Shown: one piece after another, positions 47,629 through 58,813 of the stretch
Layout: every line of letters starts with the position of its first letter
Position numbering within the stretch: position 1 is the stretch's first letter
Source of the DNA: Rhodobacteraceae bacterium CCMM004
GTDB lineage: Bacteria; Pseudomonadota; Alphaproteobacteria; Rhodobacterales; Rhodobacteraceae
Direction: 5' to 3'
Assembly (NCBI GenBank): GCA_004005435.1
Contig: RZWH01000002.1
Coordinates: 1-64,000 of the forward strand
Length of the DNA stretch: 64,000 nt
Notes under the pieces: model-generated
The model's database searches: none
The model's input: only the letters and a program-made list of their open reading frames with translations
What the model was told of the DNA's origin: nothing
Position numbers and translations under genes: made by a program

Positions 47629-48456
47629 TCAACGGGCTGGCAGCCGCGCCAGGAGCGCCCGGGCCGTGGCCGCGTCCCCCGCGACGGCCATATGGCCCGC
47701 GTGCCGGGTGGGCCCATAGCCGCCGCCATCGGCCAGGCAGGCCGCGCCGCCGCATTCCTCGACCACCAGCACACCCGCCGCGTGGTCCCAGGGCTTGAGC
47801 ATCGGGGTGACCAGGGCGTGGGCGTGGCCGAGGGCCAATTGGCGGTATTCGTGGCACGAGCACCTGAGCGCGGCGACATGGCCCAGCCCCGCCATGGTGC
47901 GGGCCACCGCCGGGCGGTCCTCGGCCCGATAGAGCGATAGGGGCAGGTAGACGCGCGCCGCCTCGGGCTGCGCCGGTGTCGGGCCGGTCAGGCGCCGCGG
48001 CGGCGCCCCGGGGCGCCCGAACCACGCCCCCTGCCCCCGGCCCGCGACGATCCAGTCGTCGCCGATGGGATCGTAGAGCACGCCCAGCACCGTCCGCCCC
48101 CGCACCGCGACCGCCAGGATCACCCCAAAGGTGGCGAGGCCGTGGGCGAAGTTCGCGGTGCCGTCCACAGGATCGACGATCGCGCAGACCTCGGCCGCGG
48201 CGATGCGGTCGAGCAGCGCGGGATCGGCCGCGACGGCCTCTTCGCCCACCACCTCGGCGCCGGGCAGGATGGCCCGCACGGCCTCCGCGATGGCCGCCTC
48301 GGCGGCGCGGTCGGCCACGGTGACCAGGTCGTCGGGGCCGCTCTTGGTGTCCAGATCGCCCGCCCCCAGGCGGCGGAAGCGCGGCAGGATCTCGGCCGCC
48401 GCCACCCGGCGCAGGGCGGCGATCAGCGCCTCCTGCGCCTCGGGCCCAATCTCCAC
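47629..48456 (-). CDS. Inositol monophosphatase-family phosphatase
   Basis: The 275-residue product has the FIG/IMP metal site: [31 protein letters not shown] and [17 protein letters not shown]. Members act on inositol phosphate, 3'-phosphoadenosine phosphate (CysQ) or sugar phosphates. The likely start is a GTG at 48456, 5 bases after the antiporter stop; a CTG further up is in frame. It forms a pair with the antiporter gene. Confidence 0.88.
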   Translation of the reverse strand: MEIGPEAQEALIAALRRVAAAEILPRFRRLGAGDLDTKSGPDDLVTVADRAAEAAIAEAVRAILPGAEVVGEEAVAADPALLDRIAAAEVCAIVDPVDGTANFAHGLATFGVILAVAVRGRTVLGVLYDPIGDDWIVAGRGQGAWFGRPGAPPRRLTGPTPAQPEAARVYLPLSLYRAEDRPAVARTMAGLGHVAALRCSCHEYRQLALGHAHALVTPMLKPWDHAAGVLVVEECGGAACLADGGGYGPTRHAGHMAVAGDAATARALLARLPAR

Positions 48457-48461
48457 GGCGT

Positions 48462-50294
48462 TCAGCCCGCGGCGGGGCGGGGCCGCGCCGCCTCTTCGGG
48501 CGGGAGCATCGAGATCAGGCGCGCACCCGGGCCGATGGGCACCTCGACATCGCCGCCGACGAACTGGATCTCGCCCTCCGGAGCGATCACCGCCAGGAGC
48601 ACGGCGCGCGGCCGTTTCTCGCGCCAATCGTCGTAGCCGTATTCCTCGGTCAGCTTGGTGGTGCGGAAGGTCCAGCCCTGCCACACCATCCGATTGAGCG
48701 CATTGTAGGTGGCGCCGTCCGCGAATGGCCGCCCGCCCAGAGTCGCGGGAAGCTGGTAGCGCTTGTAGTCGCCCTTTTCCCGCGCGACCTGATACACGTT
48801 CTCGCGCCCGAACTCGGGACCCAGATCCGTCGCCACAAGGGTGTTGTAGGCATCGTTGTCGGTGGCCGCGACGATGCTCTTGAACTGCATCAGCTCGATA
48901 TTGTGCTCGGCCGCCTCGCTCAGGATGTCGCCGAAGAAGGTGGGCAATCCCGCCTCGCGCGCCCGTTTGAGATGACCACGGTTGGGGTCGCTGACCAGAA
49001 CCGGCACCTCCGCCTCCTTCAGCGCCTCGGCCAGCCCCGCCGACCAGCGCGAGCCGCCGACGATCAGAACTCCCGGCGTCTCGGCCGCGGTGAGGCCCAG
49101 CGCCCGGGCGAAGGGTTTGAGCGTGAAGCCGTGGACCACGACCGTCGCCGCCACCAGGACGAAGGCCAGGGGGCCGATGAGGGCGGCGTCGTCCACGCCG
49201 AGTTCCACCAGCCGCTCGCCGAAGAGGCCCGCCACCGCGACCAGCACCACGCCCCGGGGGCCGGTCAGGGCGACGAGCGCGATCTCGGTCTTCGGCAGCG
49301 AGGTGGAGAGGAGCGACAGAAACACCGTCACCGGGCGGGCCACCAGCACCACCACCGCCACGAACACCCCTGCGCGCCAGTCGAGAAGCCCCAGCGCAGA
49401 GAAGTCGAGCGAGGCGGCGAGCAGGATGAACACGCCCGAAACCAAGAGGATCGTCGCGTGCTCCTTGAACCGCCTGAGTTCCTCGAAAGAGGCCAGGTTC
49501 GCGTTGGCGATGACGATGCCCATGATCGTGACAGCCAACAGGCCGGATTCGTGCAGCACGCTGTCGGACACGGCGAAGACGGCGAGAAGGACGGTAAAGA
49601 GCACCGGCACCTTCATGTATTCCGGCACCCAGGCGCGGCGGAACGCCTGCGCGATGCCGTAGCCTCCGACGATGCCCAGCACGGTCGCCACGCCGATGCC
49701 CAGAACCAGCGTCCAGGCGGCGCTGCCCACCGTCTCGGCCGTGCGCAGGACCAGCACGACCTCGAAGGCCAGCACCGCCGCCAGCGCGCCGATGGGGTCG
49801 TTGACGATGGCCTCCCATTGCAACAGCGCCGCGGGCCGGCGGGCCAGCCGGGCGGTGCGCAACAGCGGCGCGATCACCGTCGGCCCGGTGACGATCATGA
49901 TCCCGCCGAAGACGGCCGAGGATTCCCAGCTCAGCCCCGCGCCATAGCGCAAGGCCAGGGTGGACAGGAGCCAGCCGAGCGGCGCGCCGATGACCACCAG
50001 CCGCTTCACCCCCTCGGCCGCGTCGCGCAGGGAGTGGAAGTTGAGCGTCAGCCCGCCCTCGAACAGGATCACCGCCACGGCGACGGCGATCATCGGCTTG
50101 TAGAAGGTGCCGATGTCGCGTTCGGGATCGAAGATGCCGAAGACCGGCCCGGCCAGCACGCCCGCCAGCAGCATCAGCACGATGGCGGGCATCCTCAGCC
50201 GCCAGGCGATCCACTGGCTGCCCACACCCAAGGCGCCCACCAGCGCCACTGCCATCACCGGGCTCAGCCCCGCCGCATCCCCTGCCGTCGCCAT
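48462..50294 (-). CDS. Cation:proton antiporter with C-terminal TrkA-N/RCK domain
   Basis: The 610-residue product has about 13 membrane helices (residues 1-420) with GGIMIVTGPTVIAPLLR, EAIVNDPIGALAAVLAFE and LTGPRGVVLVAVAGLFGERL of CPA-type antiporters. A cytoplasmic Rossmann-like RCK/TrkA-N domain follows: GVLIVGGSRWSAGLAEALKE ... VAATDNDAYNTLVATDLGPE. It should exchange K+ or Na+ for H+, gated by the nucleotide-binding domain. GAGG lies 6 bases before the ATG. Confidence 0.9.
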   Translation of the reverse strand: MATAGDAAGLSPVMAVALVGALGVGSQWIAWRLRMPAIVLMLLAGVLAGPVFGIFDPERDIGTFYKPMIAVAVAVILFEGGLTLNFHSLRDAAEGVKRLVVIGAPLGWLLSTLALRYGAGLSWESSAVFGGIMIVTGPTVIAPLLRTARLARRPAALLQWEAIVNDPIGALAAVLAFEVVLVLRTAETVGSAAWTLVLGIGVATVLGIVGGYGIAQAFRRAWVPEYMKVPVLFTVLLAVFAVSDSVLHESGLLAVTIMGIVIANANLASFEELRRFKEHATILLVSGVFILLAASLDFSALGLLDWRAGVFVAVVVLVARPVTVFLSLLSTSLPKTEIALVALTGPRGVVLVAVAGLFGERLVELGVDDAALIGPLAFVLVAATVVVHGFTLKPFARALGLTAAETPGVLIVGGSRWSAGLAEALKEAEVPVLVSDPNRGHLKRAREAGLPTFFGDILSEAAEHNIELMQFKSIVAATDNDAYNTLVATDLGPEFGRENVYQVAREKGDYKRYQLPATLGGRPFADGATYNALNRMVWQGWTFRTTKLTEEYGYDDWREKRPRAVLLAVIAPEGEIQFVGGDVEVPIGPGARLISMLPPEEAARPRPAAG

Positions 50295-50456
50295 CCCGTC
50301 CTCGCCTTTTCGTGACCTTGCGGTCTGGACATAGCGGCAGAGCGCCCCGTGGCAAAATATCGCTCTTGCGGCGACGGCGGAGGGGGCCAACCCCCGCCGG
50401 ACTGCGCCCGCCCCCACCGGGATGTTTCGCAAGGGAAGTCGGGGCGGGACGGCGCC

Positions 50457-51665
50457 TCAGAGATGACCCGAGGAGAGCGGCAAGGGGGTCGGCGCGGGCT
50501 GTCCCAGGACCAGCCGCGCATGGCTCTGGATGGCGAAGCGGTCGGTCATACCGGCGATGTAGTCGGCGACGATGCGCGCCAGCGCCGTCTCGCCCTGGGC
50601 CTCGGCCACGTCCTTGCGCCACTGCTTGGGGAGGAGATCCGGCCGTCCCATGTAGAGCGGGAAGAGCGCGCGGATCACCTCGGTCACGTCGGCGCGCATG
50701 GCCACCACCGGGGGTGCGCGATACATGCGGTGGAAGAGGAAGTCGCGGATCACCTGAAGGTCGCGCCACACCGGGTCCGAGAAGCGCGCCACCGGCCCGG
50801 GCGCATGGCGCACGTCGGCGGCGCTCTGGGCGCCCAGGCGGGCGAGACGCGCCTGCGCCTCGGCGATCACGTCCTCGACCAGCAGGCCGAAGAAGCGCCG
50901 GAGCGCCTCGTGCCGTCGGCGATAGTAGTTGAGCCCCGGGTAGCGGCGGTCGACCTCTGCGAAACAGCCCGACAGAAGCGGCATCTCGGCCAGTTCGTCG
51001 GTCGAGAACAGCTCGGCCCGGAGCCCGTCGTGCAGGTCGTGGCTGTTGTAGGCGATGTCGTCGGAGAGCGCGGCCACCTGCGCCTCGGCCGAGGCGTGGG
51101 TGTGCAGCTCCAGATCGTGGCGCGCGTCGTACTCGGCCAGAGCGTAAGGCACAGGCGGCGCGACGGGGCCGTCGCCCCGCAGGGGCGCCACTGGTCCATT
51201 GTGCTTGGCCAGCCCCTCCAGCGTTTCCCAGGTCAGGTTCAGGCCGTCGAACTCGGCGTAGTGGCGTTCGAGCGAGGTGACGATGCGGATCGCCTGAGCG
51301 TTGTGGTCGAACCCGCCATAGGGCGCCATCAGGTCGGCCAGCGCCTCTTCTCCGGTGTGGCCGAAGGGCGGGTGGCCCAGGTCGTGCGCCAGCGCCACCG
51401 CCTCGGTCAGGTCGGTGTCGAGGCCCAGCGTCCGCGCGATGGTGCGCGCCACCTGGGCCACTTCGATGGAATGGGTCAGGCGGGTGCGGAAGTAATCACC
51501 CTCGTGCTCGATGAAGACCTGGGTTTTGTGCTTGAGCCGCCGGAACGCGCTGGCATGGATGATCCGGTCGCGGTCGCGCTGAAAACACGACCGGAACGCG
51601 CTCTCGTCCTCGGAATGCAGCCGCCCGCGGCTCGCCTCCGGCCGCGATGCATACGCCGCCAGCAT
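50457..51665 (-). CDS. dgt: Deoxyguanosinetriphosphate triphosphohydrolase-like protein
   Basis: The 402-residue product has the HD-domain metal site in RTRLTHSIEVAQVARTIART and ALAHDLGHPPFGHTGEEAL, plus DDIAYNSHDLHDGLRAELF. It hydrolyses dNTPs to deoxynucleosides and triphosphate, limiting dNTP pools. It is divergent from erpA and is followed by the antiporter gene, not directly by argS as in many relatives. Confidence 0.94.
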   Translation of the reverse strand: MLAAYASRPEASRGRLHSEDESAFRSCFQRDRDRIIHASAFRRLKHKTQVFIEHEGDYFRTRLTHSIEVAQVARTIARTLGLDTDLTEAVALAHDLGHPPFGHTGEEALADLMAPYGGFDHNAQAIRIVTSLERHYAEFDGLNLTWETLEGLAKHNGPVAPLRGDGPVAPPVPYALAEYDARHDLELHTHASAEAQVAALSDDIAYNSHDLHDGLRAELFSTDELAEMPLLSGCFAEVDRRYPGLNYYRRRHEALRRFFGLLVEDVIAEAQARLARLGAQSAADVRHAPGPVARFSDPVWRDLQVIRDFLFHRMYRAPPVVAMRADVTEVIRALFPLYMGRPDLLPKQWRKDVAEAQGETALARIVADYIAGMTDRFAIQSHARLVLGQPAPTPLPLSSGHL

Positions 51666-51679
51666 GATCCTGCCCGTTC

Positions 51680-51708
51680 TTGTCGTTCTGTCCCGGGGTC
51701 CATATATT
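51680..51708 (+). promoter_or_regulatory. Promoter of erpA
   Basis: TTGTCG (51680-51685) and TATATT (51703-51708) are 17 bases apart, 31 bases before the start codon of erpA. Confidence 0.65.
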
Positions 51709-51739
51709 CTTGCCAGACCGCAATTGATAGGCCGAGCCG

Positions 51740-52069
51740 ATGGACCTGACCCTCCCGCCCAAGGTGACCGACCGCGCCTTTGCCCGCCTGGCCGAGATTG
51801 ACGCGGCGGCGCAGGGCATGGCCCTGCGCGTGGCGGTGGAGGGTGGCGGCTGCTCGGGGTTTCAATACGAGATCAAGCTCGACGCCCCGGCCGAGGACGA
51901 CCTGATCCTGGAAAAGGACGGGGAAAAGGTGTTGGTCGACAGCGTCTCGCTGCCGTTCCTGGCCGACGCGGTCATCGACTTCAGCGACGAGCTGATCGGG
52001 GCGCGGTTCACTATCGCCAACCCCAACGCCACCTCGTCCTGCGGCTGCGGCACCTCGTTCTCGATGTAA
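51740..52069 (+). CDS. erpA: Iron-sulphur cluster insertion protein (A-type carrier, ErpA-like)
   Basis: The 109-residue product has the A-type three-cysteine set C38 (GGGCSGFQY), C101 and C103 (SSCGCGTSF). It carries and delivers Fe-S clusters to apo-enzymes. The LRVAVEGGGCSGFQYEIKLD segment fits ErpA/IscA. No isc or suf genes are close. Confidence 0.93.
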   Translation: MDLTLPPKVTDRAFARLAEIDAAAQGMALRVAVEGGGCSGFQYEIKLDAPAEDDLILEKDGEKVLVDSVSLPFLADAVIDFSDELIGARFTIANPNATSSCGCGTSFSM

Positions 52070-52146
52070 GCGCCCTCGGGCCCGGAACCATTGCGCCCCT
52101 CCCCTCCTTCCCCCACTAGGGTGGCAGGGATGATGAACGGGCAGCG

Positions 52147-54366
52147 ATGGCGGACCCTTCCAAGAACGACAAGGAGACCGGCGCGGACGGGCCCGACCTG
52201 GGAGCCGCGGGCCGGCAGTTTCTGACCGCGCTCGGGCACAGTGCGCGGCGATCCGCGGGGCGCGGCGCCGCAGCCGCCCGGCGCGCGGCCGACCCTGAGC
52301 GTTGGCAGGGTGTGCGCCGGGGTGCCGCGGGCGCCGGGCAGTGGCTGAGCGGGGCCTGGACGGCCGGGTCGGCGCGGGTTCGCGACTGGCGCGCGGCACG
52401 CGCCCACCGACGCGCGTCAGAGGGCCCTGGGGGCGGGCGCCGCTGGGGCCTCGGGCGGATCGCCGCGGTGGCGGGCGGCGTCGCCGTCGCGGTCCTGCTG
52501 ATCGGCGGGGTGGCGTTGATCTCCACCCTCCCCGATCTGGACGAGGTGCGCCCGGGTGCCGAGGATCGCCTCTATTTCCAATCGGCCGACGGCGCGCCGC
52601 TCGTCGCCCGGGGGTCGGTGCCGTCGGACTATGCCACGGCCGAGCGCATCCCCGACGTGCTGCGCAACGCGGTGATCGCCATCGAGGACCGCCGTTTCTA
52701 CGACCATGGCGGGCTGGACCTGCGGGCGGTGCTGCGTGCCGCGGCGGTCAACGCCCGCGCCGGCGAGATCGTGCAGGGCGGCAGCACGCTGACCCAGCAG
52801 TTGGTCAAGATCACCTATCTCGACCCCGAGCGGTCGTTCCGGCGCAAGTTCCAGGAGGCCGCGCTGACCTGGCAGCTCGAACGCCGGCTCGACAAGGACG
52901 AGATCCTCACCCGCTATCTGAACTCGGTCTACCTGGGCGCCGGGGCCACCGGGATGCCAGCCGCGGCGCGCGTCTACTTCGACACCGACATCGCGGATCT
53001 GACGCTGGCCCAGGCGGCGGCGCTGGCGGCCATGATCCGGGCGCCGAGCGCGGTCAATCCCTTCGCCGACATGCCCGCCCTGCGCAGCCGCGCCGAGCTG
53101 GTGCTGTCGGCGATGCAGGCCCAGGGCATGATCGACGCCGCCGCGCGCACCGCCGCCCTGGCCGACCTGGCGGTGATGCGGCCCCGCCGCCCCGACGCGG
53201 CCTATGGGAGCTGGTTCTCCGACTGGGTCGTGGCCGAGGCCGACCGCCTGTCGAACGCCCTGCGCGGGGTGGTGACGCTCAGAACGACCCTCGACCCCGA
53301 GACCCAGCGCCGGGCCGAAGAGGCGGTGGCCGCCGAACTCGCCGCCGCCGGGCTGGAGGCGGAGGCCGCGCTGGTGGCGCTGTCGCCCACGGGCGAGGTG
53401 GTGGCGATGGTGGGCGGGCGCGACTACGCCGCGTCGCAGTTCAACCGCGCCACCGATGCGGTGCGCTCGCCCGGCTCGACGTTCAAAACCATCGTCTATC
53501 TGACGGGCCTGTCCCTCGGCCTGGCGCCGTCCGACCGCATCAGCGACGCGCCCATCGAGATCGACGGCTACAGCCCCGAGAACTTCGACGGCCGGAACCG
53601 CGGCGCGGTGAACCTGACCGAGGCGTTCGCCCAGTCGCTGAATGCCGCCACCGTCCGGCTGGCCAGCGAGATCGGGCTGGAGCAGATCGTCGAGAGCGCC
53701 CGCGCCCTGGGGATCGAGGCCGAGCTCAGCCCGACCCCCGCCCTCGCGCTCGGCGCCTCCGGCGTGCCGCTTCTGGAGATGACCGAGGCTTATGCCGCCA
53801 TCGCCACCGGCGTCGCCCCGTTCGAGGCGCGGGCGTTCAGCGGCCTGGTGGCCGAGGACGGGGCCTTCTACCGCTTCGACTGGCCCCCGCCCGACCCCGA
53901 CGCCACAGCCGCGGCTCTGATGGAGGCGCGCGGGCCCATGGCCCAGATGCTGGCCGCCGCGGTCGCCCAGGGGACCGGGCGCGCCGCCGCCTTGCCCGGC
54001 GGCGCCTGGGGCAAGACCGGCACCAGCCAGGACAACCGCGACGCGCTGTTCATCGGCTGGAACGGCGAGTTGATCACCGGCGTCTGGGTCGGACGCGACG
54101 ACAACGCACCGATGGACGGGGTGACGGGCGGCGGCGTGCCGGCGCGGATCTGGCAGCGGTTCATGGCCGCAGCGACGGACGTGCCCGCCGCCGTCGCCGA
54201 TGTTCCAGACGCGACAGGCACCCCTGCCGCGGCCCCTGCGCCCACACCCGCCGCCGCCGGACCCACCTGCAACATCCAGGTCTGCGAACGCTTCTACCGC
54301 TCGTTCCGCGCCTCGGACTGCACGTTCCAGCCCTATCGCGGCCCGCGCAAGCTCTGCACCCGCTGA
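52147..54366 (+). CDS. Bifunctional penicillin-binding protein 1 (transglycosylase/transpeptidase)
   Basis: The 739-residue product has a cytoplasmic basic N-terminus and a membrane helix at about residues 100-125. A GT51 transglycosylase follows with E180 (IAIEDRRFYDHGGLD) and QGGSTLTQQLVKITYLDPER. The transpeptidase has S444-T-F-K447, S497-L-N499 and K623-T-G-T. It builds peptidoglycan. The C-terminus carries an extra Cys-rich motif (CERFYRSFRASDCTFQPYRG) like BA14K/lectin-type tails seen in alphaproteobacteria. Confidence 0.94.
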   Translation: MADPSKNDKETGADGPDLGAAGRQFLTALGHSARRSAGRGAAAARRAADPERWQGVRRGAAGAGQWLSGAWTAGSARVRDWRAARAHRRASEGPGGGRRWGLGRIAAVAGGVAVAVLLIGGVALISTLPDLDEVRPGAEDRLYFQSADGAPLVARGSVPSDYATAERIPDVLRNAVIAIEDRRFYDHGGLDLRAVLRAAAVNARAGEIVQGGSTLTQQLVKITYLDPERSFRRKFQEAALTWQLERRLDKDEILTRYLNSVYLGAGATGMPAAARVYFDTDIADLTLAQAAALAAMIRAPSAVNPFADMPALRSRAELVLSAMQAQGMIDAAARTAALADLAVMRPRRPDAAYGSWFSDWVVAEADRLSNALRGVVTLRTTLDPETQRRAEEAVAAELAAAGLEAEAALVALSPTGEVVAMVGGRDYAASQFNRATDAVRSPGSTFKTIVYLTGLSLGLAPSDRISDAPIEIDGYSPENFDGRNRGAVNLTEAFAQSLNAATVRLASEIGLEQIVESARALGIEAELSPTPALALGASGVPLLEMTEAYAAIATGVAPFEARAFSGLVAEDGAFYRFDWPPPDPDATAAALMEARGPMAQMLAAAVAQGTGRAAALPGGAWGKTGTSQDNRDALFIGWNGELITGVWVGRDDNAPMDGVTGGGVPARIWQRFMAAATDVPAAVADVPDATGTPAAAPAPTPAAAGPTCNIQVCERFYRSFRASDCTFQPYRGPRKLCTR

Positions 54367-54427
54367 CCGCCGCGGCTTGTGCGGGGGCGCCGGTTCGGCC
54401 ACAACCGGCGCGCAGGAGGGCCGCGCC

Positions 54428-55207
54428 ATGAAAATCGCCACGTTCAACATCAACGGGGTCAAGGCGCGGATCGGCGCTCTGAGCGACTGGCTGGCCGACG
54501 CCCAGCCCGACGTAGCCCTGTTGCAGGAGATCAAGAGCACCGACGACACCTTTCCCCGCGCGCATTTCGAGGACATGGGCTATGCCGTCGAGACCCACGG
54601 GCAGAAGGGGTTCAACGGCGTGGCGATCCTGTCGCGGCTGCCGTTGGAAGACGTGACGCGCGGCCTGCCCGGCGACGACGGCGACGCCCAGGCGCGCTGG
54701 ATCGAGGCGACGGTGGTCGGTGACCGCGCGGTGCGGCTCTGCGGTCTCTACCTGCCCAACGGCAACCCCGTGCCGGGCCCCAAATACGAATACAAGCTCG
54801 CCTGGATGGACCGCCTGCGCGCCCGCGCCGCCGCGCTGCTCGCCGCCGAGGAGCCCGCGGTCCTGGCCGGCGACTACAACGTCATCCCCCAGGACGCCGA
54901 TGCCGCCCGCCCGGACGCCTGGCGCAAGGACGCGCTCGCCCTCCCCGATACCCGCGCCGCGTTCCGCCGCATCCTGCATCTGGGCTATACCGAGGCGTTC
55001 CGCGCCCGGCGGCAGGGCGGCGGGCACTACACCTTTTGGGATTACCAGGCGGGGGCGTGGGACCGCAACGATGGCATCCGCATCGACCACCTGCTGCTGA
55101 CGCCCCAGGCCGCGGACCTGATGCAGGACTGCTGGATCGAGGCGGCGGTCCGCGGCCGGGAAAAGCCCTCGGACCACGTGCCGGTCTGGATCGACCTGGC
55201 CGCCTGA
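54428..55207 (+). CDS. xth: Exodeoxyribonuclease III (AP endonuclease)
   Basis: The 259-residue product has MKIATFNINGVKARI, LLQEIKSTDDTFP with the catalytic Glu, YLPNGNPV, LAGDYNVIP and the C-terminal SDHVPVWIDL, all of the XthA/EEP family. It cleaves at abasic sites and removes 3' blocks in base excision repair. AGGAG lies 9 bases before the ATG. Confidence 0.96.
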   Translation: MKIATFNINGVKARIGALSDWLADAQPDVALLQEIKSTDDTFPRAHFEDMGYAVETHGQKGFNGVAILSRLPLEDVTRGLPGDDGDAQARWIEATVVGDRAVRLCGLYLPNGNPVPGPKYEYKLAWMDRLRARAAALLAAEEPAVLAGDYNVIPQDADAARPDAWRKDALALPDTRAAFRRILHLGYTEAFRARRQGGGHYTFWDYQAGAWDRNDGIRIDHLLLTPQAADLMQDCWIEAAVRGREKPSDHVPVWIDLAA

Positions 55208-55281
55208 GCGGAGTTCCGCCGCCGCGGCGAACCCCCTGCCGCCTTTGCGCGTTGATCCCCCGACCGCAGATGGAGACGATG

Positions 55282-55836
55282 ATGAAACCGTTGTTGATGA
55301 CCGCCGTTCTGGCGCTCGCCGCCGCGCCCGCCACCGAGGCGCTGGCAGACAAGGGCAAGAAGAAGGGTCACGTCAAGCAGATCGAGCGGGTGCTGAAGAA
55401 AGCGCTGACCGGGCAACTCCGCGTCAAGGTCCGCAAGGCACCGGTGCAAACCGCGGCCGCCGCTGTCGTGGCCCCGGCCGTCGCCGCCGCCGCGCTCGCC
55501 CCTGCCACGTCGATCCCTCCCCAGCCGCGGGCGGATCGCGTTCTGGCCGCCGCCGACCCCTCGGCCGCCGACGTCATCGAGGTCGCGCGCCTCTCCTCGG
55601 ACCTGACCGACCCGCTCCCGCAGGCCGCGACGCAGACCGATGCCACGCACCTCTCCGTCGGCGAAATCGTCGATCCCGAGGCCTATCGGACCATCGCGCG
55701 GCCCGATATCTTCGGCCTGCCGCCCCTGGGGCTCGGCGAACGCTACCTTCGTATCGGCGACACGGCCGCGGCGATCGAGACCGACACGGGCCGGGTCATC
55801 GCCCTCGCCCCGCTGGAGACGGTCCTGATCGAGTGA
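55282..55836 (+). CDS. RcnB-like periplasmic protein
   Basis: The 184-residue product has a signal peptide (MKPLLMTAVLALAAAPATEALA), a Lys-rich stretch, an Ala-rich linker and a C-terminal motif FGLPPLGLGERYLRIGDTAA resembling RcnB/YohN-type tails. RcnB affects nickel/cobalt export; here function is inferred by similarity only. GGAG lies 6 bases before the ATG at 55282; ATGs at 55279 and 55270 are in frame. Its end is 3 bases from the convergent uvrA end. Confidence 0.7.
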   Translation: MKPLLMTAVLALAAAPATEALADKGKKKGHVKQIERVLKKALTGQLRVKVRKAPVQTAAAAVVAPAVAAAALAPATSIPPQPRADRVLAAADPSAADVIEVARLSSDLTDPLPQAATQTDATHLSVGEIVDPEAYRTIARPDIFGLPPLGLGERYLRIGDTAAAIETDTGRVIALAPLETVLIE

Positions 55837-55839
55837 CCC

Positions 55840-58698
<2,859 letters not shown>

Positions 58699-58733
58699 AC
58701 CTGCCCTCCGATCCGGTCCGCCGGACGCCGCAC

Positions 58734-58761
58734 CATATAGATCCGGGGCGGCGCGGCGCAA
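58734..58761 (-). promoter_or_regulatory. Promoter of uvrA
   Basis: On the minus strand TTGCGC (58761-58756) and TATATG (58739-58734) are 16 bases apart, 35 bases before the start codon. The SOS box lies 11 bases upstream of the -35 box. Confidence 0.55.
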
Positions 58762-58772
58762 TCCGCTCGGCG

Positions 58773-58787
58773 GAACATTAGCAGAAC
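58773..58787 (-). promoter_or_regulatory. LexA (SOS) box GTTC-N7-GTTC
   Basis: On the minus strand GTTC-TGCTAAT-GTTC matches exactly the alphaproteobacterial LexA operator GTTC-N7-GTTC. It lies 75 bases before uvrA, a classic SOS gene. It is the only such pair with correct spacing that I found in the window. Confidence 0.85.
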
Positions 58788-58813
58788 GTTAGGAGAATCT
58801 TAACCCTCTGCTG

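Noticed and set aside
47629..50769. Open frame of over 1000 codons on the minus strand joining IMPase to sequence across the antiporter gene
   Set aside because: Only the last 275 codons are protein-like (IMPase). The rest is an off-frame of the antiporter with Arg/Gly/Pro-rich translation.
51676..51688. GTTC-N5-GTTC between dgt and erpA as a possible SOS box
   Set aside because: The spacing is 5 and not 7, and neither neighbour is a typical LexA target.
58778..58803. TTAG-N7-TTAG-N7-TTAA, resembling repeated CtrA half-sites
   Set aside because: The half-sites are imperfect and the same bases contain an exact LexA box in front of an SOS gene, which explains them better.
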